64,000 nucleotides of DNA from Bacteroidota bacterium (GTDB lineage Bacteria > Bacteroidota > Ignavibacteria > Kryptoniales > JAKASW01). Below the pieces are notes generated by a model. It was not told the DNA's origin. It did not search any database and worked only from the letters and a program-made list of their open reading frames with translations. Positions 9,424-18,092 of the stretch are shown here, in pieces. How positions within the stretch are numbered: position 1 is the stretch's first letter; each line of letters starts with the position of its first letter. The translations under genes and the position numbers were made by a program. The stretch is taken from assembly GCA_021825585.1 (NCBI GenBank), contig JAKAGT010000018.1, forward strand, positions 5,106 to 69,105. Reading direction: 5' to 3'.

Positions 9424-10146
9424 TTACCCTTTTGCAATCTGTATTGCCACGAAGAGCACTACAACGCCGAGCAACGTCATCACGGTTGTGAGCACTCTCG
9501 GATGTGCGTGGTAACTCTCGGGGAGCAGCTCACTCGCGCCTATGTAAATGAAGAATCCGCAGAAAATTGCGAGGACGTCGCCGAGTGCATCCTCCGGAAG
9601 TATGAAGAAACGGGTAAGGAACACTCCCAGCACCGGAGCCAGGGCATCGGCAATCAGCCAGAGGGAAGCCTTCCTTCTGTTGCCGTCGTCTTTCAGAATC
9701 AGGCTCACAGTATTGATGCCGTCGGAGAAATCATGAGTGAGAACTGCCGCGCTAACTATCGCCCCCACTGCGGAGGACAACTGAAAGGCAAAACCGATTA
9801 CGGCCCCGTCCAGGAAGCTGTGCATTGTAAGGCCCGCGGCGCCCAGTGTGCCGCGATGCTGCAAGACTCCGTGCTCTTCATCCCCGTTTGAAAGAAGTAT
9901 GACAGCTCTATCAAGGATCAGGTACGCAATGAACCCGGCCCCGATCATCAATGACACAGTTGAGGCGCGGTGCGAGGCGTTAGCCAGGTCCATGGCTTCC
10001 GGCAGGAGATCAAAAAATGCGACTCCTATCACTGCCCCGGCACTGAAGCCTAAAATCAGGTGAAGCTTGTCCCTGTGTCTCAGCGCGAATGCTCCTCCCA
10101 GCAGGGTAGATACAAACGTCGCCAATCCTATGATCACTACAGTCAT
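9424..10146 (-). CDS. ZIP family metal transporter
   Basis: Inner-membrane uptake carrier for divalent metals such as zinc or iron, 240 residues, with about eight membrane segments. Metal-site motifs are visible in the fourth and fifth segments: HSFLDGAVIGF and HDFSDGINTVSL. The start is set at ATG 10146, preceded on the minus strand by AAAGGACG, rather than the upstream in-frame codon at 10200. It is divergent from the Nramp gene, so the 200-base gap between them is a candidate metal-responsive control region. I see no clear Fur or MntR palindrome there. Confidence 0.9.
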   Translation of the reverse strand: MTVVIIGLATFVSTLLGGAFALRHRDKLHLILGFSAGAVIGVAFFDLLPEAMDLANASHRASTVSLMIGAGFIAYLILDRAVILLSNGDEEHGVLQHRGTLGAAGLTMHSFLDGAVIGFAFQLSSAVGAIVSAAVLTHDFSDGINTVSLILKDDGNRRKASLWLIADALAPVLGVFLTRFFILPEDALGDVLAIFCGFFIYIGASELLPESYHAHPRVLTTVMTLLGVVVLFVAIQIAKG

Positions 10147-10346
10147 CTGTTCTCGTCCTTTGCAGGTCGTTGAAAGTTCGAGGATGGTACAATGTAACAA
10201 ATTGAGACGTTATTTTTTCGGATCGATTGGAGCGAAAGACGGGAAGACTATGGAATCGAATTCCCATCGGTGGAAATATTACGGTTTGGACTTAAATTAT
10301 GGCTGGATGGTTGACAGAAGGAGGAGATAAGGTCGACGGGAAGAAG

Positions 10347-11660
10347 ATGAATCAGGCAGTGAAGAATCAACTGGTTTCTGCGTTTAAGGAGACTGACGTC
10401 AGGACCAGAGACTCTGCGGACGCGGCTCTGTCAGGGACCTCCCCAAAAGGGGTGATCTCGAGGGCAATGCCTTTTCTTGGACCGGCGTTCATAGCGAGCG
10501 TCGCCTATGTCGATCCCGGCAACTTCGCGACAAACATACAAGGGGGCTCTGCACTAGGATACACTCTTCTCTGGGTCATAGTGGCGAGTAATTTGATGGC
10601 CATGCTGATACAGACGCTTTCGGCGAAGCTCGGGATAGCAACCGGCCATAATCTCGCCGAGCACTGCCGCAACAATTTCAGCAAGCCGGTCGTTTACGGC
10701 ATGTGGGTACTGATGGAGCTTGTCGCAATGGCCACCGACCTCGCGGAGTTTATCGGCGCATCGATCGGATTCAATCTCCTCTTCGGAGTGCCTCTGATAA
10801 TCGGCGGAGTGCTGACGGCCATCTGCACTTTCTTAATACTGGCACTGGAGCGATACGGTTTCCGGCCGCTCGAAATTGTAATCACGGTGATGGTCGGTGT
10901 CATAGCCGTGAGTTACCTCGTGGAATCGATCCTGTCCAGGCCTGCAATCGGGGTTCTGCTTTACCACAGTGTAGTGCCGCAGTTTGCCGGTTCTGAGAGC
11001 GTTATTCTCGCGGCAGGCATCCTCGGCGCTACTGTGATGCCGCACGCTATTTTTCTCCATTCGTCTCTTACCCAGCAGAGAATTATAGTCAGAGAACCGG
11101 GGAAACTCCGCAGGCTCTTCAGATACGAGATTCTGGACGTGACTATCGCAATGGGAATTGCCAGCCTGGTGAATATGGCGATGCTTGTTATGGCTGCCGC
11201 TACCTTTTACAAACAGGGCTTCACGCACGTCGCCACGATTGAAGAGGCTTATGCGACACTTGAGCCTTTGCTTGGAAAGGCAGCCGGATGGATCTTTGCC
11301 GTCTCTCTTCTCGCGTCGGGTTTATCTTCGTCTACTGTCGGAACGAGTGCGGGGCAGGTCATCATGCAGGGCTTCCTGCGGCGTCACATCCCCGTCTGGC
11401 TGAGGCGTCTTATTACGATCGTTCCTTCCATGTTTGTCATAGGCATCGGCCTTGACCCGACACGCACTCTTGTCATCAGCCAGGTCATCCTGAGCTTCGG
11501 GCTACCGTTTACGATTATTCCACTGATAATTTTTACGAAAAAAAAGTCAATCATGGGGGTCCTGGTAAACAGGAAGACGACTACCATGATTGCCTGGGTA
11601 ATAGCTGCTTTGATAATATGTCTGAATATTTACTTGATATATCAGGTGATTCTTGGATAA
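10347..11660 (+). CDS. Nramp (MntH-type) divalent metal transporter
   Basis: Proton-coupled Mn(II)/Fe(II) importer, about 437 residues and 11 membrane segments. The metal-binding motifs are DPGN in segment 1 (YVDPGNFATN) and MPH in segment 6 (VMPHAIFLHSS). The start is uncertain. ATG 10347 has only a weak GGGAAG site, while a good AAGGAGG at 10318-10324 is not followed by a usable in-frame codon at normal distance. An upstream ATG is at 10299. It ends inside the start of the downstream Usp gene, so the two form one unit. Confidence 0.92.
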   Translation: MNQAVKNQLVSAFKETDVRTRDSADAALSGTSPKGVISRAMPFLGPAFIASVAYVDPGNFATNIQGGSALGYTLLWVIVASNLMAMLIQTLSAKLGIATGHNLAEHCRNNFSKPVVYGMWVLMELVAMATDLAEFIGASIGFNLLFGVPLIIGGVLTAICTFLILALERYGFRPLEIVITVMVGVIAVSYLVESILSRPAIGVLLYHSVVPQFAGSESVILAAGILGATVMPHAIFLHSSLTQQRIIVREPGKLRRLFRYEILDVTIAMGIASLVNMAMLVMAAATFYKQGFTHVATIEEAYATLEPLLGKAAGWIFAVSLLASGLSSSTVGTSAGQVIMQGFLRRHIPVWLRRLITIVPSMFVIGIGLDPTRTLVISQVILSFGLPFTIIPLIIFTKKKSIMGVLVNRKTTTMIAWVIAALIICLNIYLIYQVILG

Positions 11661-12585
11661 TAGTCGAATAAAGGAAATCCTGGTTCCGCTCGATGGTTCG
11701 GCATTAGCCGAGTCGGTGCTTCCGGCGGTCGCACGGTTATCGAAGAAGATCGGCGGACACGTCACATTCATGCATGTGATTGAACAGAACCCGCCCGAAA
11801 AGGTGCATGGCCAGAGGCATCTCACAAGAATAGACCAGGCCGAAAAGTATCTTGACTCCGTCGCTTCGCTGCCTTTGTTTGAAGGCATTCCTGTGAATAT
11901 TCACGTTCACGAAACCGGTGTCAGGGATGTATCACAGAGTATTTCGGATCATTCCGAAGAGTTGGGCCAGGATGTGATCGTAATGTGTACGCATGGAAAC
12001 AGCGGGCTGCATGATTTGCTGGTCGGCTCCATAGCCCAGCAGGTAATTTCCTTAAGCGCCACTCCTGTCATGCTTGTAAATCCATCCGCGGAGAGGGCCA
12101 GGACGAAGCCCAATTTCGAGAATTTTCTCGTCCCTCTCGATGGCGACCCCGAACATGAACACGCCCTCAAATTCGCAACGAACCTGGCCAGGCTCTGTTC
12201 TGCGCAGATTCATCTCACGATTGCCGTGCCCAGATTCGGAACAATGTCGGGAGAGTTGACAGCGGCGAACCGTTTCCTTCCCGGTACGACGAGAAGAATG
12301 ATGGATATGATAGTTCCCGATGCGAAAGAGTATCTGGTCAAGGTTCAAACGGAAATTGCAAAAGGCGGGTTGGAAGTGACGACGAGCACCTCAAGAGGCG
12401 ACCCGGCAAGGGCGGTAACCAGGAGCTCGAGGAGCGTCAAAGCCGACTTGATTGTGATTGCCACGCACGGAAAGAAAGGGGCCCGCCCGTTCTGGGAAGG
12501 GAGCGTCACACCGAAAATAATCAGGTCCAGCAAAATTCCCGTTCTCCTTATACCCGTCAGGGAACACGAAGACGAGGCCGCCTGA
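11653..12585 (+). CDS. Tandem-domain universal stress protein
   Basis: 310 residues made of two Usp domains. The first starts ILVPLDGSALAES and ends with the nucleotide-loop pattern CTHGNSGLHDLLVGS. The second starts FLVPLDGDPEHEH and ends ATHGKKGARPFWEGS followed by PVLLIP. The second loop departs from the usual GxxGxxG(S/T) spacing, so ATP binding there is unsure. It starts at TTG 11653 (AGGTGA five bases upstream) and overlaps the Nramp stop by eight bases. Nramp-Usp pairs suggest a link between metal uptake and stress, which is inference. Confidence 0.9.
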   Translation: MDNSRIKEILVPLDGSALAESVLPAVARLSKKIGGHVTFMHVIEQNPPEKVHGQRHLTRIDQAEKYLDSVASLPLFEGIPVNIHVHETGVRDVSQSISDHSEELGQDVIVMCTHGNSGLHDLLVGSIAQQVISLSATPVMLVNPSAERARTKPNFENFLVPLDGDPEHEHALKFATNLARLCSAQIHLTIAVPRFGTMSGELTAANRFLPGTTRRMMDMIVPDAKEYLVKVQTEIAKGGLEVTTSTSRGDPARAVTRSSRSVKADLIVIATHGKKGARPFWEGSVTPKIIRSSKIPVLLIPVREHEDEAA

Positions 12586-12623
12586 AAAGACGACCCCGGC
12601 CGGCTTGCTGAACAACGTCAGGT

Positions 12624-13490
12624 CTATTTTCCCAGGAACATCGAAAGCGTAAACGTGCCGAGGATGAAGCAGTAGATCCCGAGGGGCCAGAGCTTCTTCG
12701 TCTCGAAGTACTTCAACAGGAACTTGACGGACACCCATGAAGAAAGTCCCGCCACCACCGCGCCGATGAGGACGACGTCCACCGGAATCGCTGACGAATG
12801 TCTAAGCGCCAGTTCCGGAAGTTTCAAGGCCGAGGCAGCGCCGATTATTGGGGTAGCAAGTAGGAATGAGAACCGGGCGGCATCGCCGTATGAAAGTCCC
12901 GTGAGTAAGCCGCCGGTCATTGTCGACCCCGTACGCGAGAAGCCGGGAACGAGAGCAAGGACTTGAGACAGCCCCACTTTCAAACTCTGTCCCCAGCTTA
13001 GTTTCGCCAAGCGCAGGTCACTTGCCTCGCCGGAAAAGTCGGTGATTTTTTCCTTCCGTTTTCTCAGCAGGTCGGCGGCTATAAGCATGATGCCATTTAG
13101 AGCGAGCATCCCGGCCACAAGCTCGGGCGCGGCAAAGAGTCTTCTGAAAAACTTCTCGAAAAGCAGGCCGACCAATCCGGCCGGTATGGTCCCAACCACC
13201 AGAAGCCAACCCAGTTTCCCGTAGACGTTGTCGGGATCGATCGTCCTTTTCTTTAGCGAGACCCATAATCCGGAGAAGATTTTCATCCAGTCCTTCCAGA
13301 AGATTATGAAAAAGACGAGTGCCGTAGCCGTGTGAGTTGCGACAAGAAAGACCAGAAAGAGCGGATCCTTCTCATGCACGTGCCATCCGACCAGTGTCGG
13401 CAGAATAACGCTGTGTCCCAGGCTCGATATCGGAAAAGGTTCCGTTACCCCCTGGAGAATTCCGAACCATATCGCTTGAAGGTATGTCAT
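12624..13490 (-). CDS. uppP: Undecaprenyl-diphosphatase, divergent UppP/BacA type
   Basis: Membrane enzyme that recycles the undecaprenyl carrier for cell-wall synthesis by removing one phosphate. 288 residues, about eight hydrophobic segments. The first active-site motif reads QGVTEPFPISSLGH near residues 14-27 instead of QGxTEFLPxSSxGH, keeping the Glu and Ser. The second, PGFSRTGST, is intact near residues 177-185. This divergent branch is known from other bacteria, so the enzyme is probably functional. It is convergent with the Usp gene. Confidence 0.9.
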   Translation of the reverse strand: MTYLQAIWFGILQGVTEPFPISSLGHSVILPTLVGWHVHEKDPLFLVFLVATHTATALVFFIIFWKDWMKIFSGLWVSLKKRTIDPDNVYGKLGWLLVVGTIPAGLVGLLFEKFFRRLFAAPELVAGMLALNGIMLIAADLLRKRKEKITDFSGEASDLRLAKLSWGQSLKVGLSQVLALVPGFSRTGSTMTGGLLTGLSYGDAARFSFLLATPIIGAASALKLPELALRHSSAIPVDVVLIGAVVAGLSSWVSVKFLLKYFETKKLWPLGIYCFILGTFTLSMFLGK

Positions 13491-13848
13491 GTTCTCAATT
13501 TAGCATTTAGGTGGATTGTTATGAACGATTTTCTTTTTGACCGGATCGAGAGTTGAAAGAGTCTCCGTCTTCCTTTACCGGGGCCATCTGCCGTTTTCGA
13601 ATTGGTCACAGCCATGGTCTGCTCCCCTGACGATCAAATGTCTCGATTCCGCAGTTTATGCCGAACGGATAACCTACTGTCTCTTTATACAACAAATCGT
13701 GCGACATCTCGTTCCCGCTTCACTTTACGAAAACGAAGGCACTGCAATTTAGAAGTGTATCACGGGGTCCATCGCATGTCACGCTATGGTCACTTCATGG
13801 GCGGTAACCTTGCTTATTTTCGCCGCTGGGGCTATTTTTTTAGCAGAT
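13491..13848. other. Non-coding gap between uppP and fni
   Basis: About 360 bases between divergent genes. Short frames here have no recognisable content. It must hold both promoters, but I could not pick them with confidence. Confidence 0.45.
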
Positions 13849-14919
13849 ATGTTGAGCGGTAAGCGAGTTCCCGGACCCACGGGAGTGGATCAGACGGCGA
13901 AGCGGAAATCAAGCCATGTCGATATAGTCCTGAACCAAAATGTGGACTATCTCAAATCGACAGGGTTTGAGAAGTATGAATTCGTCCACAATGCCCTTCC
14001 CGAAATCGACTTTGATAAGATCGACACGAGCGTCGGGCTGTTCTCGCATAAGTTCAGTGCACCCATTATTGTCTCTTCGATGACGGGCGGGTTCAAGCGT
14101 GCAGGCCAGATAAATGCAGCCTTGGCGGAGTTCTGCAGTGAGAAGAGTATCGGGATGGGAGTTGGAAGTCAGCGCCAGGCTCTCTCGAATGAAGACTACA
14201 TCGATACCTTCAAGGTGGTAAGACGCGTAGCCAAAGACATATTCGTAATGGGTAATATCGGGGCTGCACAGGTAGTAAGCGGGTTTGCGCTTGAGAACGC
14301 GCGCAGGATTGTGGATATGGTCGAGGCCGACGCGCTGGCCGTGCATCTGAATGCGCTGCAGGAGTTGATTCAGCCGGAGGGAGACCGAAATTTCCGCGGC
14401 GTATTGGCGGGAATTTCGCGATTGGTCAGGGCGATAAAAATACCGGTGATCATAAAGGAGACGGGTGCCGGCATCGGTGCGGACGCTGCCAGGAAGCTTA
14501 TCGACGCCGGTGTATCTGCGATCGATGTTTCCGGCGCAGGCGGCACAAGCTGGGCGGCTATTGAAATGCTTCGCCGTGAAGAGGACGGCCGGAGAGTCGG
14601 GAGGAAGTTCTGGAATTGGGGAATCCCCACTGCGGAGGCACTCGTCAGGGTAAACGCGATTCCGACGCGGAAGAAGATCAAGCTCATATCGTCCGGGGGA
14701 ATCAGGGACGGCATCGATGTCGCGAAATCCATAGCGTTAGGAGCGGACCTCTGCGCCGCTGCACAGCCTTTTTTGAAGGCGCTTGACGAGGACGGAGTGA
14801 ACGGTCTGGTGAGAGAATTCGATGCATGGATGGAGGAGTTGAAGGGAGTCATGTTCCTAACAGGGAGCAGGGACTTAAAACAACTAAGAAAGGCTAAATT
14901 GGAGAAAGTCGCCGCTTGA
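13849..14919 (+). CDS. fni: Type 2 isopentenyl-diphosphate delta-isomerase
   Basis: FMN- and NAD(P)H-dependent enzyme that interconverts IPP and DMAPP for isoprenoid synthesis. Landmarks are RKSSHVDIVL near the N-terminus, the SSMTGG and GMGVGSQR FMN loops, HLNALQELIQPEGDRNF, and ETGAGIG with DVSGAGGTSWA. ATG 13849 gives 356 residues, the family length. An in-frame ATG at 13786 would add a hydrophobic stretch not expected for this soluble enzyme; neither has a strong ribosome site. The stop overlaps the TTG start of the polyprenyl synthase gene, a natural partner. Confidence 0.93.
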   Translation: MLSGKRVPGPTGVDQTAKRKSSHVDIVLNQNVDYLKSTGFEKYEFVHNALPEIDFDKIDTSVGLFSHKFSAPIIVSSMTGGFKRAGQINAALAEFCSEKSIGMGVGSQRQALSNEDYIDTFKVVRRVAKDIFVMGNIGAAQVVSGFALENARRIVDMVEADALAVHLNALQELIQPEGDRNFRGVLAGISRLVRAIKIPVIIKETGAGIGADAARKLIDAGVSAIDVSGAGGTSWAAIEMLRREEDGRRVGRKFWNWGIPTAEALVRVNAIPTRKKIKLISSGGIRDGIDVAKSIALGADLCAAAQPFLKALDEDGVNGLVREFDAWMEELKGVMFLTGSRDLKQLRKAKLEKVAA

Positions 14920-15896
14920 AGAATTTTACCGATTATTATGAGAAACGCCGGTCGGAGGTGGAGAAGGAGCTGAGAAACTCGCTGGTGCTCGTGTCGAATT
15001 CGCCTCTGAAGGACAATATAGAATACGTCTTTTCCATGGGAGGGAAGAGGGTTCGCCCTCTTCTGACTATCTTCGCCGCCGAGGCGGTCGGTGAATGCAG
15101 CGACGATGCTATGCGCGCTGCAGTAGCCATCGAGATACTGCACAATTTTACGCTGGTACATGACGACATAATGGATAACGCCGACACGCGGCGCGGAAAG
15201 TCTACCGTACATATAACCAGCGGAGTGAATACCGCCATTCTGGTAGGCGACCTGATGATAGCGCTTGCTTATGACTGCGTCGAGAAATGCGACACGAAGA
15301 ACCTGCAGGGCATAATGAGAATATTCAACGAGGGTGTAAAGGAAGTGTGCAACGGACAGGCCCTCGACGAAAGCCTCAGTAAGTGTACGGGCGGCTCGAT
15401 GCCGCAATACATGGAAATGATATCGAAGAAGACGGGTGCGCTGTTGATGACTGCCGGGAAACTGGGCGCTCTACTAGGAGGCGGATCCGAGGCGGAAATC
15501 GCCCTGCTCGGTGACTTCGGGTTGAATATCGGCATCGCTTTTCAGATTTTAGATGATATGCTCGACCTTGAAGGAGACAACGACAGATTCGGGAAACCGC
15601 GCGGCCTGGACATAATCGAGAGGAAGAAAAGTTACTTGTTCCTGAAAGCTCAACAATTGATGGATAACAACGAATTCAAGGTTGTCAGTGATGCCTATAA
15701 TAAGACATCCGTGGCTGAGATAGATGTATTAGCGGTGAGAGATGCATACCAGAAGAGTGGCACATTCGACGCTGCGAAGAGGGAAGTCGCTGAATATACG
15801 GCGCGTGCTCTGTCAAGTTTGAATATGCTGAAGGAATCTGACGGTAAAGATGCTCTTGTTGAGTTGGCAAATTCACTTGTACAGAGAAGGTTTTGA
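14916..15896 (+). CDS. Polyprenyl diphosphate synthase (trans-type)
   Basis: Elongates FPP-type primers with IPP to make the side chain of menaquinone or a related quinone. 326 residues with the two Asp-rich motifs: DDIMD near residue 88 (VHDDIMDNADTRRG) and DDMLD near residue 212. GGKRVRP near residue 42 binds diphosphate. Chain length cannot be read with certainty. Starts at TTG overlapping the fni stop and ends overlapping the HPr gene, so fni, this gene, HPr and enzyme I form one tightly packed operon. Confidence 0.93.
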   Translation: MKNFTDYYEKRRSEVEKELRNSLVLVSNSPLKDNIEYVFSMGGKRVRPLLTIFAAEAVGECSDDAMRAAVAIEILHNFTLVHDDIMDNADTRRGKSTVHITSGVNTAILVGDLMIALAYDCVEKCDTKNLQGIMRIFNEGVKEVCNGQALDESLSKCTGGSMPQYMEMISKKTGALLMTAGKLGALLGGGSEAEIALLGDFGLNIGIAFQILDDMLDLEGDNDRFGKPRGLDIIERKKSYLFLKAQQLMDNNEFKVVSDAYNKTSVAEIDVLAVRDAYQKSGTFDAAKREVAEYTARALSSLNMLKESDGKDALVELANSLVQRRF

Positions 15897-16162
15897 TGGT
15901 CCAACAGGAAGTAGTGGTGAAGAATCGGCTCGGACTTCACACGCGTCCGGCGGCGTCGCTGGTCAAACTGGCCGCAAAATACAAATCGGAACTCTTTCTC
16001 GAAAGGGATGGATACCGCGTCAACGGGAAGAGCATTATCGGTGTGATGACTCTTGCTGCGGAACAGGGAGCACGCATCCTGCTGATGGTCGAAGGGGATG
16101 ACGAGCAGGCGGCCCTCGCCGCCCTTGTGGATTTTTTTGACAGAGGATTTGATGAGCTCTGA
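15896..16162 (+). CDS. ptsH: HPr family phosphocarrier protein
   Basis: An 88-residue protein with the phosphorylated His15 in the signature RLGLHTRPAASL. A Ser-46-like site is also present (GKSIIGVMTLAA), which in other bacteria is the target of HPr kinase. It accepts phosphate from enzyme I encoded directly downstream. AGAAGG lies just upstream of the start, and ATG 15896 overlaps the previous stop. No sugar-specific EII gene is in the window. Confidence 0.93.
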   Translation: MVQQEVVVKNRLGLHTRPAASLVKLAAKYKSELFLERDGYRVNGKSIIGVMTLAAEQGARILLMVEGDDEQAALAALVDFFDRGFDEL

Positions 16163-17951
16163 AGTGTCTGAACAACTTGAATCCGTGGAAGAAATTGTCC
16201 TTCATGGCGTGGCGGCTTCGCCCGGCATAGCCATAGGAAAAGTTCTCCTCATCAAGAAAGACGGAATCGTCGTCGAGAAGAAATCGGTCGAGGACGCTTC
16301 CGCGGAATTGGACAGGCTTCAGAGGTCCATAGACCGCTCGACATATGAACTCGACAAGGTCTATCATACCGCGTTCGAGAAGATCGGCGTCGACAAGGCG
16401 AAGATATTCGAGGCGCAGCTCCTGATGGTCTCCGACCCGATTTTTTTCGAGGCGATAAAGGGAAGGATTGTCAGGGAGAAGAAGAACGCGGATTTTGTCG
16501 TGGATGACGAATTCTCCAGGCAGATCGAGCAGCTCAGGCACAGCGGAAACGAAATCTTCCGTCAACGCGCCCTGGAAATCGAGGATGTGAAAAACAGGAT
16601 TCTCAGGAATCTTGCGGAAGCGAAGCTGAAGTCGAAATTCGAAGGCACCCCCATCATAGTAACGAGCGAGCTGACTCCCGCCGATGCGGTCCTCCTCAGC
16701 CGAAACGCCGTTCTAGGTTACGTGAGCGATTACGGCGGGGCACGCTCTCACGCGTCCATACTCTCCCGTTCCCTCGGAATTCCGGCCGTCGTCGGTTTGA
16801 AGGAGGCAACGAAGCACGTCCAGGACGGGATGGATATGATAATCGACGGCTACCGGGGCGTAGTAGTCATTCAGCCATCCGAAGGATCGATCAAGAAATA
16901 CAGCGACCGAAAGAGGTGGTGCGAGCAGTTAGACAGCGAGCTTCTCTCGGAAGCGAGCGAGCCCGCTCTCACAACCGACGGCAGGAGAGTATCCATCGAG
17001 GCAAACATAGAGCTTCTCGAGGAGCTCCCGCTGCTCAAGCCTCACGGCGCCGACGGCATAGGACTATTCAGGACCGAGGCGCTGATAATAGACGCCGACT
17101 CAATTCCCGACGAGGAAGCCCAGTATCAAACGTTCAAAAAGGCCGTGGAAGAGGCTAAGCCGAATGCCGTCATCTTCAGGACGTTCGATATCGGAGGTGA
17201 CAAGATATTCGTCGAGGATCATTCGGAGCAGAATCCTTTCCTCGGCTGGAGAGGAATTCGCATGATGCTCGACCGGCCCGAACTGCTGAAGGATCAGTTC
17301 AAGGCCATTCTCAGGGCGAGCGTCCACGGGAAATGCAAGATAATGTATCCGATGGTCGCGTCGGTGGAAGAAGTCGTCCGGGCAAACGAGATACTGGAAG
17401 AGGCCAGGAAATCTCTCACGGCAGAGAATATCCCGTTCGACAAAGATATCGAAGTCGGTGTCATGATTGAGATCCCTTCTGCCGCGCTCATGAGCGAGGA
17501 GATTGCAAGACATGTTGCTTTTCTAAGCATCGGTACGAATGATTTGACGCAGTACCTGCTGGCGGTCGACAGGACAAATGAGCTTGTCGCCAACGTATTC
17601 GATGAGTTTCATCCTGCGGTGATCAGGACGATCAAGCTGATAATAGATTCGGGCCATAGTGCGGGGATAAAAGTTGCGATGTGCGGAGAAATGGCGGGGA
17701 ACCCGCTGGCGACCGTCATGCTACTTGGAATGGGTCTGGATGAATTCAGCGCGGTCAGCTCCGTTCTCCCTGTCTTGAAGAAGATAATCAGAGGGACCAA
17801 TTACAAGAGTGCGCGCAAGTTTGCCAGGCAGTTATTGAAGATGGATTCGCCCGAAGAAATCAAGAAAGTCCTGGCCGAGTATTTGAAAAACCGATTCGAG
17901 CGAATTTATTACACGACGATCAGCGAAGAGAGTCTCGATTACCAGATCTGA
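16152..17951 (+). CDS. ptsI: Phosphoenolpyruvate-protein phosphotransferase (enzyme I)
   Basis: Transfers phosphate from PEP to HPr. 599 residues from ATG 16152, which overlaps the HPr stop. The active His is residue 200 (GGARSHASIL). The PEP-binding TIM barrel shows GIGLFRTE, MYPMVAS, MIEIPSAAL, SIGTNDLTQY and the catalytic MCGEMAGNP. The protein is complete and of normal length. With no EII nearby it may drive a regulatory rather than a transport PTS. Confidence 0.95.
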   Translation: MSSEVSEQLESVEEIVLHGVAASPGIAIGKVLLIKKDGIVVEKKSVEDASAELDRLQRSIDRSTYELDKVYHTAFEKIGVDKAKIFEAQLLMVSDPIFFEAIKGRIVREKKNADFVVDDEFSRQIEQLRHSGNEIFRQRALEIEDVKNRILRNLAEAKLKSKFEGTPIIVTSELTPADAVLLSRNAVLGYVSDYGGARSHASILSRSLGIPAVVGLKEATKHVQDGMDMIIDGYRGVVVIQPSEGSIKKYSDRKRWCEQLDSELLSEASEPALTTDGRRVSIEANIELLEELPLLKPHGADGIGLFRTEALIIDADSIPDEEAQYQTFKKAVEEAKPNAVIFRTFDIGGDKIFVEDHSEQNPFLGWRGIRMMLDRPELLKDQFKAILRASVHGKCKIMYPMVASVEEVVRANEILEEARKSLTAENIPFDKDIEVGVMIEIPSAALMSEEIARHVAFLSIGTNDLTQYLLAVDRTNELVANVFDEFHPAVIRTIKLIIDSGHSAGIKVAMCGEMAGNPLATVMLLGMGLDEFSAVSSVLPVLKKIIRGTNYKSARKFARQLLKMDSPEEIKKVLAEYLKNRFERIYYTTISEESLDYQI

Positions 17952-18092
17952 GACAACCGCGATCCAACAACTCTGACTCCTGTCAGGGGACAACTTTCCG
18001 CCAAAAGTCCCCCAAAACGGGCTGTTTTCGGCTGAATGATTATCAAGGTGGTATTGCGGAAGTTGTAGTGTTTTCTCATCTTTAGATTACCA

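Noticed and set aside
15896-16162. Crh or a nitrogen-PTS NPr instead of HPr
   Set aside because: The His15 site is intact, which excludes Crh. The adjacent enzyme I lacks the GAF domain of PtsP, which argues against the nitrogen branch.
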